Assembly: GCA_018268895.1 (NCBI GenBank)
Contig: JAFDVP010000001.1
Span: 1,550,001-1,614,000 of the forward strand
Direction of reading: 5' to 3'
DNA length: 64,000 nucleotides
Origin: Acidobacteriota bacterium
GTDB lineage: Bacteria; Acidobacteriota; Terriglobia; Terriglobales; Acidobacteriaceae
A program made the translations under genes and the position numbers. Below the pieces are notes generated by a model, which worked only from the letters and a program-made list of their open reading frames with translations, made no database searches and had not been told where the DNA came from. Position 1 is the stretch's first letter. Every line of letters starts with the position of its first letter. Shown here piece after piece: positions 26,989 to 35,489 of the stretch.

Positions 26989-27248
26989 TATTACGGTTGC
27001 ACGCCTTGCAAAATTGGCAATGCCTCTTCGTCAACCTGGAACTCGCGCGAGTCATGAAACGCACGGGAAACCCAATACGCTGAGGTTGGGATATCTCATT
27101 TGTGGTGATCGAAATATTGCAACATAAAGCAATGCAAGTAAGCGAAGAAGGCTTTGGATACGTGAGAACTCCATCGAATTAGTGATGTAGTTCGTTCCAA
27201 TCCTGGCATTTCCGCATCAACAAGTTGGGTGTTTCAGCAGCTTGGTCT

Positions 27249-27275
27249 GGTTCGACTCCCGCCGCCTCCACCATA
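27249..27275 (+). repeat. att-like direct repeat, copy 2 of the ssrA 3' end (right boundary)
   Basis: Identical over 27 bases to 10904-10930. The upstream 260 bp (26989-27248) has no gene. No rest of ssrA lies before it, so this is the duplicated end left at the far side of an insertion about 16.3 kb long. The minus-strand transporter gene ends only 10 bp later. Confidence 0.87.
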
Positions 27276-27284
27276 TATACAGAC

Positions 27285-28316
27285 TTAGCCAGCTTCGCTC
27301 AGAACAACGATTGCAACCATAAGAACGGCTATACCAGAAACCATCCAGCCCAGGGCCCGGCGTGGGACTCCTTTCCATTCTCCCAAGAGCAGTCCAACAA
27401 CGTTGGCTACGAGTAGCCCTGTAGCTAGGCTTAGTGGCCAGCCAATTGAAGTTCCGAGAGCGCCCAGCCTGGGGGTTGCCGCACCATAGACAAAGATGCT
27501 TCCCCCCCACAATGCCGCCATCAGCGCTCCTAAGATATACAGCCGTGCGCTTCCCGGCATAGTGAACTTCCACGCCGTTTTGCCTTTACGCAGAAGGTAG
27601 GCGCAGAACCCCAGATTGGACAGCGCGCCACCGCCAAGCATCAAAAGCCAGATCAAGTTGGTCGCTGCAAATGAGCTGAGTCCCTGAGTCTGGCCGAAGT
27701 CGGCGATCGGCTGCGCAAGGGCGAAACCGATATTGAATACAGCCGATAGAAGACCTGATCCCACAACCAGCAACATCGCTACGGCCAATGGTCTTGACTT
27801 GCCCACAAGATTACCGCGCCGAGATTTTTCATTCTGAGAGGCCTTTTCACGCAGCAACCCTGCTTTACCGCAAAGCGCTATGCCGCAAATTTCAACCGCG
27901 ATTCCGGCCAGCACCATGTGGCCGGCCCTCTCGTGGATCTTTCCAGGATGAAGAAAGAGCATGGGGAGGAAGGCCCCAAAGGCTGAGCTAATGGCAAGCA
28001 CAAAGGTATTGGCCAGAGCAATGCCGATTGCGCTCACACTCTGGCCGAACATAATTGCACCGAATCCCCATGCGAAGCCGGCCCCCAGTGCAATGAGGAT
28101 TGCAGACCTCGGCGCCTGCATCAAGAGCGGGACGCTTTGCGGCGCTATCGTCAAAACAATCAGCGCAGGCAAAAGAAGACACGCACCTGCGATAAATACG
28201 CTCCAGACGTTCTCCCAGGACCAGCGGCCCAGAAAGCGCATCGGCAGGGTAAATAATCCATTCATGACGCCCGACAGCGCTGCCAGCAAGATCCCAGCAA
28301 GAACAACCTCGTGCAT
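27285..28316 (-). CDS. RhaT-like sugar:proton symporter (DMT superfamily)
   Basis: 343 residues from ATG 28316, with GAGGAA five bases upstream. About ten hydrophobic segments. The opening ILLAALSGVMNGLFTLPMRF and WSWENVWSVF, AGFAWGFGAIMFGQSVSAIG, SIGWPLSLATGLLVANVVGL and GEWKGVPRRALGWM follow the rhamnose-proton transporter family. In the present setting it may carry an amino sugar rather than rhamnose, since no rhamnose genes are near. Divergent from the NanE-NanK gene. Its 3' end almost touches the att repeat. Confidence 0.88.
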   Translation of the reverse strand: MHEVVLAGILLAALSGVMNGLFTLPMRFLGRWSWENVWSVFIAGACLLLPALIVLTIAPQSVPLLMQAPRSAILIALGAGFAWGFGAIMFGQSVSAIGIALANTFVLAISSAFGAFLPMLFLHPGKIHERAGHMVLAGIAVEICGIALCGKAGLLREKASQNEKSRRGNLVGKSRPLAVAMLLVVGSGLLSAVFNIGFALAQPIADFGQTQGLSSFAATNLIWLLMLGGGALSNLGFCAYLLRKGKTAWKFTMPGSARLYILGALMAALWGGSIFVYGAATPRLGALGTSIGWPLSLATGLLVANVVGLLLGEWKGVPRRALGWMVSGIAVLMVAIVVLSEAG

Positions 28317-28414
28317 GTAGTTCCTCAACGCCTTCCAGTCATTTCAATCGGCCGGTAGGTCGATTTTAAGGACTCAGATATCGAAATCGCCCTAGTAGAC
28401 TATACAGCTTACCC

Positions 28415-28446
28415 TCGACTACCCGTTATTATTTCCGAGTAGCCGA
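28415..28446. promoter_or_regulatory. imperfect inverted repeat in the RhaT-like/nanE-nanK divergent promoter
   Basis: TCGACTACCC (28415-28424) and GAGTAGCCGA (28437-28446) pair at eight of ten positions around an AT-rich centre. Position between divergent genes suggests a regulator site. No regulator gene is adjacent. Confidence 0.3.
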
Positions 28447-28469
28447 CTTCTCACAGAAAGCTCTCTCCC

Positions 28470-30116
28470 ATGGACACCATCCTGCAATCCCTTCGACACA
28501 AGTTAATCGTCTCCTGTCAGGCATTCCCCAATGACCCAATGGAAGACACGGAGACGCTGCGTCGCGTCGCACGGTCAGCGGTGCTTGGTGGGGCAAGTGG
28601 ACTTCGGCTCAATAGCGCTGAACACGTGCGCGCTATCCGTCAGGACACCGATCTCCCGATCATCGCGATTGAAAAGAGCTTTGAGGGAGGACAACTGCGT
28701 ATCACTCCGGACTTTGCCTCGGCGGCAGCATTAGCTGCGGCTGGAGCCAATATCATTGCCCTCGATTGCACCGACCGGGAGCATAAGCACGGCGAACCGT
28801 GGCGCGAGATCGTTCGCCGCATCCATGACGAATTGGGACTGCTCGTAATGGCCGATATTGCTACTCTGCACGACGGCATACTCGCGGCCGAAGGTAATGC
28901 GGACATAGTGGCCCCAACGCTTCACGGTTATACAGAAGAGACGAAACATTCACTGGGATTTCACCCCGAACTCGTTACTGCATTAGCGCGCGAAACCGGC
29001 AAACCCATCATCGCGGAAGGAAATGTCTCGACACCGGCGTTGGCTTGCATAGCTCTTGAGGCCGGCGCATGGAGTGTTGTGGTTGGCTCTGCCATCACAC
29101 GCCCGGGCGTGATTACGGCAACATTTGTTAAGGAGATGGCCTCCTTTGCCCAGCCAAAACCATCGCAATACGTTGTTGGGATTGATATTGGCGGAACAGC
29201 CGTAAAGGCCGCAGTTGTCTCGGCCGATGGCGCAATTCAATTCGCACACGATGTTCCGACGCAGGCGAGCCAGGGACGCCAAGCGATTGTGCAAGCCCTG
29301 GATACCGCACTTGGAACCATACGAGCAGCGTCAGATGCGGGCCTCGATTTAGCAGGGATTGGCGTTGCAAGTGCCGGCGCAATCGATGCAAAAAACGGAA
29401 CTGTCTTTGCAGCGACCGACAATCTCCCCGGATGGGTAGACTTTGACATCAAACAGCATCTTCGCGGCATATCCAGTCTCCCCGCGTACGTCGAAAACGA
29501 TGCCCAGGCCGCCGCGTTGGCAGAGGTGCGCTTCGGCAAGGCTAGTGGGCTATCGAACATTGTCGCGGTTACGATCGGGACCGGAATAGGCGGAGGAGTC
29601 ATCGTAGACGGCCGCCTGGTGCGTGGAACATTTGGCTTTGCGGGAACGATCGGCCATCAGACGATTCGTTTCGACGGACGCGAGTGCAATTGCGGCCGTC
29701 GTGGCTGCCTTGAGGCTTATGTCTCGACTGTTGCTCTGGTCGAAGAGTACCGCAAACAAAAGCCAGGCGCTTTCGCAGATCAACCTGCCGCAACCGCTGC
29801 ACGAGAGGTCTCCAGGCTTTCGATAGAAGGCGACATCGCAGCGCGTCAGGCCTACTCTCAACTTGCCAGCTATCTTGCCGAAGGCCTGGCAAACATCTCC
29901 AACATTCTGGACCCCGATGGCATCATACTCTCCGGCGGTCTTATTGAAGGACAGGCAGCGTTTGTACGCGAGGTCCAAGAGCGGGCCCAGTCCCTCATCC
30001 ATTTCGGCAACAAGCGACCGCCCGTCATACTTCACTCCGAATCAGGCAGGTATGCCGGCGTTCTTGGAGCTGCGGTGAGCGCATTCCATCAAATTGGAAA
30101 ACATGCTTCAGCATAG
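28470..30116 (+). CDS. fused N-acetylmannosamine-6-P 2-epimerase / ROK sugar kinase (NanE-NanK)
   Basis: 548 residues. Residues 1-225 are a NanE TIM barrel: LIVSCQAFPNDP, GGASGLRLNSAEHVRAI, IIALDCTDR, LVMADIATLHDG, PIIAEGNVSTP and VVVGSAITRP. From about residue 232 a ROK kinase follows: VVGIDIGGTAVKAAVV (ATP loop), ENDAQAAALAEVRFG, TIGTGIGGGVIVDG, the zinc motif GHQTI..CNCGRRGCLE and ILSGGLIEG. The expected work is phosphorylation of ManNAc and epimerisation to GlcNAc-6-P, i.e. the lower part of sialic-acid/ManNAc breakdown. NanA lyase and NagA are not in the window. The 3' end overlaps the convergent GatZ-like gene by 28 bp. Confidence 0.93.
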   Translation: MDTILQSLRHKLIVSCQAFPNDPMEDTETLRRVARSAVLGGASGLRLNSAEHVRAIRQDTDLPIIAIEKSFEGGQLRITPDFASAAALAAAGANIIALDCTDREHKHGEPWREIVRRIHDELGLLVMADIATLHDGILAAEGNADIVAPTLHGYTEETKHSLGFHPELVTALARETGKPIIAEGNVSTPALACIALEAGAWSVVVGSAITRPGVITATFVKEMASFAQPKPSQYVVGIDIGGTAVKAAVVSADGAIQFAHDVPTQASQGRQAIVQALDTALGTIRAASDAGLDLAGIGVASAGAIDAKNGTVFAATDNLPGWVDFDIKQHLRGISSLPAYVENDAQAAALAEVRFGKASGLSNIVAVTIGTGIGGGVIVDGRLVRGTFGFAGTIGHQTIRFDGRECNCGRRGCLEAYVSTVALVEEYRKQKPGAFADQPAATAAREVSRLSIEGDIAARQAYSQLASYLAEGLANISNILDPDGIILSGGLIEGQAAFVREVQERAQSLIHFGNKRPPVILHSESGRYAGVLGAAVSAFHQIGKHASA

Positions 30117-31354
30117 GGTCGCAAGGCTTGCTGCGTTGCGTGCAGCATCAGTTCGAGCGGATCATTGGCTACCAATCCCTCTCGTAGCGGGTGATACTGC
30201 TCACGCATGTACGCGCTCAACAAGGTCTCTGGGATATTGTGCATTCGTAGATTCACTAGCAGCCTGTTGACCGATTCACGCACCTCCGGCTCATTCCAGT
30301 AGTACCGGATGCGGTCGCTGTAGCTGAACATACGATGCAGGCGCTGTACTTCAGGACCGCCATGATAATGGCCTTTCCAGTTTGCTGGAGACGACACCAT
30401 TACTCTTTCAACCGTTTCCATAAGTTGCGATTGACTGGCTTGATCAATGATCTGATGTTCGATCTCAGCTAATGCAAAGAGCGCCTCGCGCATGGCAAAC
30501 GTTACCGCCGGGCCGACCTTCAAGATTGCAAATCCGTCGTTGACCAGTTCCCTGTATGCCTGCGGCCTTTGATAGTCGGTGGAGTGCGCTTCAAAAACCA
30601 GGGGAGGATGCTGCTCAAGCCATCCCTGTAGCGCCTGTGAATCTTCTGACCGGTACTCGTAGACTGAATCGTGGTTGAATTCGACGCCTGGCTGGACGAC
30701 TATCGCAATGACACGTTCCAATGCGCCGTCCAACCCTCGTTCCCTGAATGCTTGCCGATGCAATTGCAGTGTTTCTTCAGCATCGTTGACACGGGTCACG
30801 TGCATTGATTCCATGGCCTCCTTTGCCCCACCCGGCGGAGGCACTTCGGTTCCAATGACGTAGAGCGATTCTTTTTTGTCTGAAGCCTTTTCCGCAGCGG
30901 CGCATAGACGAGCAGACCTGGCTGCAACGACCTCTGCGGCCAGATCCGCCGGATCGTCGGAACAAGGCATACTGGCGTCAAGATGCAGCTTGTTGAAACC
31001 GGCTTTTGCGTATTCGGCGATCAACTCTTCCGCAAATACCATGGCTCGATCCGCAGGTTCATGCTGCCATGGATTGGGGCCCAGATGATCTCCACCGAGA
31101 ATGAGGTGATCGATCGGAAATTTTTCAGTAGCGGCAAGGCCCTCAACCAATCTCCGAAAGTCTGCGGGACGCATGCCTGTGTAGCCGCCAAACTGATTCA
31201 CCTGATTCGATGTCGCTTCAATGAGCAGCGGAGAGGAGTCGGACTTCGCCTGTCTCATCGCTGCTCGAATCGCGAATGGATGAGCCGTGCAAACGGAATA
31301 GATGCCCTTTGGACTGCCAGGAACCTTGCGATTTTTTAAAATATCCAGAAGCAC
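30089..31354 (-). CDS. tagatose-1,6-bisphosphate aldolase subunit-like protein (GatZ/KbaZ)
   Basis: 421 residues from GTG 31354 (GAGGGAAG upstream). Family marks: GIYSVCTAHPFAIRAAMRQA, LLIEATSNQVNQFGGYTGM, LILGGDHLGPNPWQ, NKLHLDASMPCSDDP, YVIGTEVPPPGGA and the C-terminal YYWNEPEVRESVNRL. GatZ/KbaZ stabilises or replaces the class II aldolase that splits tagatose-1,6-bisphosphate in galactitol and N-acetylgalactosamine pathways. No GatY/KbaY partner is seen here, so it either acts alone or with a distant aldolase. With the PfkB kinase and GH109 enzyme it points to a GalNAc route. Confidence 0.92.
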   Translation of the reverse strand: MLLDILKNRKVPGSPKGIYSVCTAHPFAIRAAMRQAKSDSSPLLIEATSNQVNQFGGYTGMRPADFRRLVEGLAATEKFPIDHLILGGDHLGPNPWQHEPADRAMVFAEELIAEYAKAGFNKLHLDASMPCSDDPADLAAEVVAARSARLCAAAEKASDKKESLYVIGTEVPPPGGAKEAMESMHVTRVNDAEETLQLHRQAFRERGLDGALERVIAIVVQPGVEFNHDSVYEYRSEDSQALQGWLEQHPPLVFEAHSTDYQRPQAYRELVNDGFAILKVGPAVTFAMREALFALAEIEHQIIDQASQSQLMETVERVMVSSPANWKGHYHGGPEVQRLHRMFSYSDRIRYYWNEPEVRESVNRLLVNLRMHNIPETLLSAYMREQYHPLREGLVANDPLELMLHATQQALRPYAEACFPI

Positions 31355-31383
31355 GACTTCCCTCTTCGTTCAATGTGGAGCCG

Positions 31384-32448
31384 TCAGGGCAGATGCGGCA
31401 TTAATTTAAGGGCGTTATCTCTATAGACCTTCTGGAGCACATCGTCTGGAAGATTGATTCCATAGATATTCCACCTTCCCTGTCGTGACGCATGGGAGGG
31501 ATATTCGAAATACTCATCGTCCGTCTCAAGAAAACGAAAATACTGACGATACATCTCTTCAGAGGGCAGAAGGTCGGTGCCGAAGAGAATCCGATCGGAG
31601 TATTTTAGAAACAATTTGCGCGCAGTATAGGGCTGGCGGCCAAGCTCAGGCGTCCTCGCGCTGATGTCAATGGATAGATTCGGCAACGCATCGAGTTGCT
31701 CTGCGAGAAATGCGAGATCTTCGCCGCTTTCGGCGCAGTGCGCCCCCACAAATGCAACATTGGAATGTCGCGCAATCACACGGTTGCGCTGCTCCAGAAG
31801 TTCGCGCTTCGGAACGGGCGAGTCGCTGAAACCCCAATCAGGGTGCGCCGCCAGTTCCTCATATCGTTCATTGTTCGCATCAATCGGCCGGAAAAAAGCA
31901 GTGGGATCGGCCGTGTGGAACATCACGGGCAGACCGAGTTCACCGCACGCATGGAAGATGGGGGCAAACCGATCATCATCAATGCGCAAAAGATTTCCAT
32001 CGACGTCTTTCAACGTGAGTCCGAAGTCTTTCCAGAACTTTATTGCACAGGCTCCGTGATCGATGAGCCGCTTAAGGCGTTCGATCGTCACCTGTACAAA
32101 ATTCTTTTCATTCACCCCGGTCCAATCCATCCAGCCAATGGATGAGAAACGGCCCTTCGCCGCATTGTGGAAGCGATCCATAATCTCGCAGGCAACATCG
32201 CCCACCTGCATCGTAATGTTCACAATATGCTGGACGCCACAGGCATCCATAATCTTCAAAACCTCATGCGGATCGGTGGAGTCGAGATGGTTGTGATAGT
32301 CGATGGCTGGGAATTTCGAGCGGGATATGGAATGGCCACTCGATGCGAGGGAAGACACCGGATGGAAATCGCTCAAACGCAGGTCGACCTCTGCAGTTGC
32401 ACTGACCATATCGACAAACTTGTCGCCTGAATGCTGCTGCCCTGGCAT
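31384..32448 (-). CDS. amidohydrolase family protein (TIM barrel)
   Basis: 354 residues from ATG 32448; a TTG three codons earlier is the alternative. The metal-site pattern of amidohydrolase-2 enzymes is visible: AIDYHNHLDS near residue 50 (H-x-H), KFWKDFG, LPVMFHTADPTAF, VAFVGAHCAES and the late Asp in RILFGTDLLPSEE. Such enzymes hydrolyse C-N bonds or decarboxylate. It runs with the GatZ-like gene (29 bp apart), so deacetylation of an amino-sugar derivative is conceivable, but it is not NagA/AgaA-like in sequence and the substrate is open. Confidence 0.88.
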   Translation of the reverse strand: MPGQQHSGDKFVDMVSATAEVDLRLSDFHPVSSLASSGHSISRSKFPAIDYHNHLDSTDPHEVLKIMDACGVQHIVNITMQVGDVACEIMDRFHNAAKGRFSSIGWMDWTGVNEKNFVQVTIERLKRLIDHGACAIKFWKDFGLTLKDVDGNLLRIDDDRFAPIFHACGELGLPVMFHTADPTAFFRPIDANNERYEELAAHPDWGFSDSPVPKRELLEQRNRVIARHSNVAFVGAHCAESGEDLAFLAEQLDALPNLSIDISARTPELGRQPYTARKLFLKYSDRILFGTDLLPSEEMYRQYFRFLETDDEYFEYPSHASRQGRWNIYGINLPDDVLQKVYRDNALKLMPHLP

Positions 32449-32607
32449 AGTGCTCAATTCCTTCCGAACGAAAAGGTAGATATGCGAAAGATGAAGTAAT
32501 CCCTCACAATTGATTCTCTCCTATATCGACACTCAGTAATTACTTTTTATTACTTTAATTATCTTTTATGTTAATATTCCAGAGAATCATCTGGGGGCGG
32601 AGATCCT
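32449..32607. promoter_or_regulatory. AT-rich divergent promoter (amidohydrolase / PfkB kinase)
   Basis: Contains the 10-bp palindrome AGTAATTACT (32535-32544) followed by a related half TATTACT, then a very AT-rich tract. This is a plausible double operator. The PfkB gene's ribosome site GGGGGCGGAG lies at its right end. Confidence 0.35.
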
Positions 32608-33534
32608 GTGTTTGATGTAACCATTGCAGGCGATATCAATCTCGATCTAATTCTCTATGGTGTCGACCGGGGCATGCCGGTCGAACGCGAGATCATCGCC
32701 AGCGATTTTCAGATGACGCTGGGAGGTTCTGCTGCAATCGTTGCCCACAACCTCGCAGCCCTGGACTCACAGGTAGGGTTCATCGGGAAACTCGGTACAG
32801 ACGATCTGGGCGAGATCGCACTGCAAAGACTGCTAGAGATCGGCGTAGACACTCGCTGTTGTGTCCGGAATAGTGGAGCCACACAAACAGGAGTAACCAT
32901 ACTTCTGCATCACGGCACAAGCAGGCACATTCTCACCTATCTCGGCACTATGGCGGAGATGACTGTTGCCGACCTGAATATCGACTATCTCTCCGATTCG
33001 AAACACTTTCATATCTCGTCCTTTTTTCTGCAGAAGAACCTGCAACGCACCCTTCCCGCTCTCTGTAGAGAGCTTCGACGTCGTGGATTGACAGTCTCCC
33101 TCGATACCAACGATGATCCCGATGACACGTGGGGAGACCAGTTTCGAGCAATGCTCCCTTGCGTAGACATACTGCTTCCCAATGAAGAAGAAGCTAAAAA
33201 GATGTCCCGCAAGGACAATCTTCAGGAAGCTGTGGCCTGGCTAAACGAGCAGGTCCCGATCGTTGTTGTGAAGTGCGGGGCACAAGGTGCGCTGCTTAAA
33301 ACGTCCAGCCTCCTTCTCGAGATTCCACCGCTTGCCGTCTCCCCTGTGGATACCATAGGCGCCGGAGACAGTTTCAACGCGGGTTTTCTCTCACAGTTTG
33401 TAAAAGGTCAAAATCTCGAAGACTGTGTTGCAGTGGGAAATACCGCTGCGGCCCTGTCCACACTTCGCTCAGGGGGTACAGAGGCGTTTCGAGACCGTGA
33501 GTTCATGCAATCGTTTCTTTCAAAATCTCTATAG
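32608..33534 (+). CDS. PfkB family carbohydrate kinase
   Basis: 308 residues from GTG 32608. The start VTIAGDINLDLILYGV and FQMTLGGSAAIVAHNLAALD, GFIGKLGTDDLG match the first PfkB signature. The second is VDTIGAGDSFNAGFL (catalytic Asp in GAGDS). It phosphorylates a sugar or sugar phosphate with ATP. Directly downstream, after 10 bp, is the GH109-like gene, and divergent from it GatZ. A tagatose-6-phosphate or related ketose-phosphate kinase would complete the GalNAc-type route; this is inference. Confidence 0.92.
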   Translation: MFDVTIAGDINLDLILYGVDRGMPVEREIIASDFQMTLGGSAAIVAHNLAALDSQVGFIGKLGTDDLGEIALQRLLEIGVDTRCCVRNSGATQTGVTILLHHGTSRHILTYLGTMAEMTVADLNIDYLSDSKHFHISSFFLQKNLQRTLPALCRELRRRGLTVSLDTNDDPDDTWGDQFRAMLPCVDILLPNEEEAKKMSRKDNLQEAVAWLNEQVPIVVVKCGAQGALLKTSSLLLEIPPLAVSPVDTIGAGDSFNAGFLSQFVKGQNLEDCVAVGNTAAALSTLRSGGTEAFRDREFMQSFLSKSL

Positions 33535-33544
33535 GAGAACCAAA

Positions 33545-34864
33545 ATGACGATCAATCGCAGGGAGTTTCTTGCAGGAACCGCCGCAAGCCTGGCACAGGC
33601 AACGGCAACACCTGCCAAGGCAGCGGCAGCTTCCCAGTCCATGGCTGATGTTCCTTACGAGCGCAAAGACCCGCGAATTGCCTTTATTGGTGTCGGTGGC
33701 CGCGGCACATCACTGCTTAAAAATGTTCTTGCGGCCGATGGGAAGGTTGTCGCAATCTGCGATATCGCAGAAGATCACGCTACACGAGCACAGAAGCTTA
33801 TCACCGCCGCCAACCAGCCGTCTCCGGAGCTTTACACGCGCGGTGACCACGATTACGAACGGCTAGTTCAACGCGACGATGTCGATCTGGTTATTATTGC
33901 GACTCCTTGGATTTGGCATGCGCCCATGGCAGTTGCCGCGATGGAGCATGGAAAACATGCCTGCATTGAAGTTCCGGGCGTAAGAACGCTCGAAGAGTGC
34001 TGGCAGATCGTTCATACCAGCGAAAAGACACGCCGCCATTGCACAATGCTTGAGAACTGTTGCTATGGGTATAACGAAACTCTCATTCTCCGCATGGCCC
34101 AGCAGGGCAAGTTTGGCGATCTGCTATGGGGCGAAGGAGCTTATCTGCACGATCTTCGCCAGGAGCTCTTCAGCAACGCCGGTGAAGGCCTGTGGCGACG
34201 CAAGGAACATACGCTTCGCAACGGCAACCTGTACCCCACCCACGGTCTAGGGCCTGTTGCCAACTATATGGGCATCAACCGTGGCGATTCATTCGGCTAC
34301 ATCGTCTCCATGAGCACCATCGAGCGAGGATTCAGCGAATATCGCAAAGAGCATGTTCCCGCTGGCGACCCAAAGTGGAGCGAACGCTACAAAGAAGGAG
34401 ACTTCAACATATCGCTGATTAAAACGGCGAAGGGGCGCACGATCACGGTAAAGCACGACACTTCAAACCCCATGGTATATAGCCGCGTAAACACGGTCGC
34501 CGGCACAAAAGGCCTTTTTATGGATTATCCGCCGCGCATCTACTTCGACGGTCAGCCCGGCGGGGAGGCATGGACGACGCTCGACGGCTTCAAATCCTTC
34601 GAACATCCTCTCTGGAGCAAGATGGGAGATATCGCCAAGAAACTGGGCGGCCACGGAGGCATGGATTTCATCATGCTCTATCGCCTGCTGGAACGGTTTC
34701 GCAATGGCGAAGCTCCCGATATGGATGTTTACGATGCCGCTTTCTGGTCGAGCGTAGGACCGCTCAGCATCAACAGCATTGCGCAAGGCAGTTCGCCGCA
34801 AAACTTCCCGGAGTTCCTTCCAGGAGCAGGCAAAAACCGTAAGGATTCCCCTGTAGGTCAATAA
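33545..34864 (+). CDS. GH109-type NAD-dependent glycosidase (alpha-N-acetylgalactosaminidase-like), exported
   Basis: 439 residues from ATG 33545. A twin-arginine-like leader (INRREFLAGTAASLAQATAT) precedes a Rossmann domain IAFIGVGGRGTSLLKNVL. Marks particular to GH109 among Gfo/Idh proteins are DLVIIATPWIWHAPMAVAAM, EVPGVRTLEECW, MLENCCYGYNE, the NGNLYPTHGLGPVANYMGIN region, TAKGRTITVKHDTSNP and GGHGGMDFIMLYRLLE. GH109 enzymes cleave alpha-GalNAc by an NAD redox mechanism and can act on mucin-type glycans. Such a role in the periplasm would feed the amino-sugar genes around it. Activity on other sugars cannot be excluded. Confidence 0.88.
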   Translation: MTINRREFLAGTAASLAQATATPAKAAAASQSMADVPYERKDPRIAFIGVGGRGTSLLKNVLAADGKVVAICDIAEDHATRAQKLITAANQPSPELYTRGDHDYERLVQRDDVDLVIIATPWIWHAPMAVAAMEHGKHACIEVPGVRTLEECWQIVHTSEKTRRHCTMLENCCYGYNETLILRMAQQGKFGDLLWGEGAYLHDLRQELFSNAGEGLWRRKEHTLRNGNLYPTHGLGPVANYMGINRGDSFGYIVSMSTIERGFSEYRKEHVPAGDPKWSERYKEGDFNISLIKTAKGRTITVKHDTSNPMVYSRVNTVAGTKGLFMDYPPRIYFDGQPGGEAWTTLDGFKSFEHPLWSKMGDIAKKLGGHGGMDFIMLYRLLERFRNGEAPDMDVYDAAFWSSVGPLSINSIAQGSSPQNFPEFLPGAGKNRKDSPVGQ

Positions 34865-35002
34865 CCTGCGCACAGTCGACCTCTGCATTTGGAAAACAGG
34901 GGTCGGCTGTGTATAGCTGCCATCGATTGCAGAATCTGATGATCTATTAGATACTCAGTACTATGTCAGGTGAATCGCCGATGCGATCGCTCCTGTAACT
35001 GC

Positions 35003-35389
35003 ATGATGAAGCATGAAGGCTCAAGTCGCACCTCGTTCATAGCAGCGTTTGCCATCCTTATGCTGGCGATCGCTGTGTTCGGGTGGGGCACACAATATAA
35101 GCTTTCACTTTATAGGCAGTCTGAAAAACTACACAGTTCCATCCCTCATGCCAAACTCCTCTCCCAGAAGGAGAAAGCATCTGGTGCGCAGGCTGTTGAA
35201 ATCAATCGAGTTCCCCTCCAGCCATCGCTCTCTCTTCCCTGCCTCATTATTCTGGTAACGGCGTTGATCAGTCTGGCTCTCATTCCTCTAATTTGGTTTG
35301 CAGAGATCGACTTCTCCCCCGGCGGACAAGTATCAGTTCTAACCTTCTTCTCGTTCCGCCCACCGCCTGCCTACCTCCCTACCATTTAG
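35003..35389 (+). CDS. small membrane protein, hypothetical
   Basis: 128 residues from ATG 35003 (or 35006). Two membrane segments: FIAAFAILMLAIAVFGWG near the start and LIILVTALISLALIPLIWFA near residue 90, with a polar loop between. No family known to me. It precedes the RND efflux operon in the same direction by about 100 bp and may be an accessory part of it. Confidence 0.65.
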   Translation: MMKHEGSSRTSFIAAFAILMLAIAVFGWGTQYKLSLYRQSEKLHSSIPHAKLLSQKEKASGAQAVEINRVPLQPSLSLPCLIILVTALISLALIPLIWFAEIDFSPGGQVSVLTFFSFRPPPAYLPTI

Positions 35390-35489
35390 GCCACCGTTCC
35401 ATGTGTTTGCAAGCCCATTTTTAGGGTTTTGACTGCATTGGAACATCAGCATTCCCAAAATATTTCAATTCACGATAGGTGTGCATACT

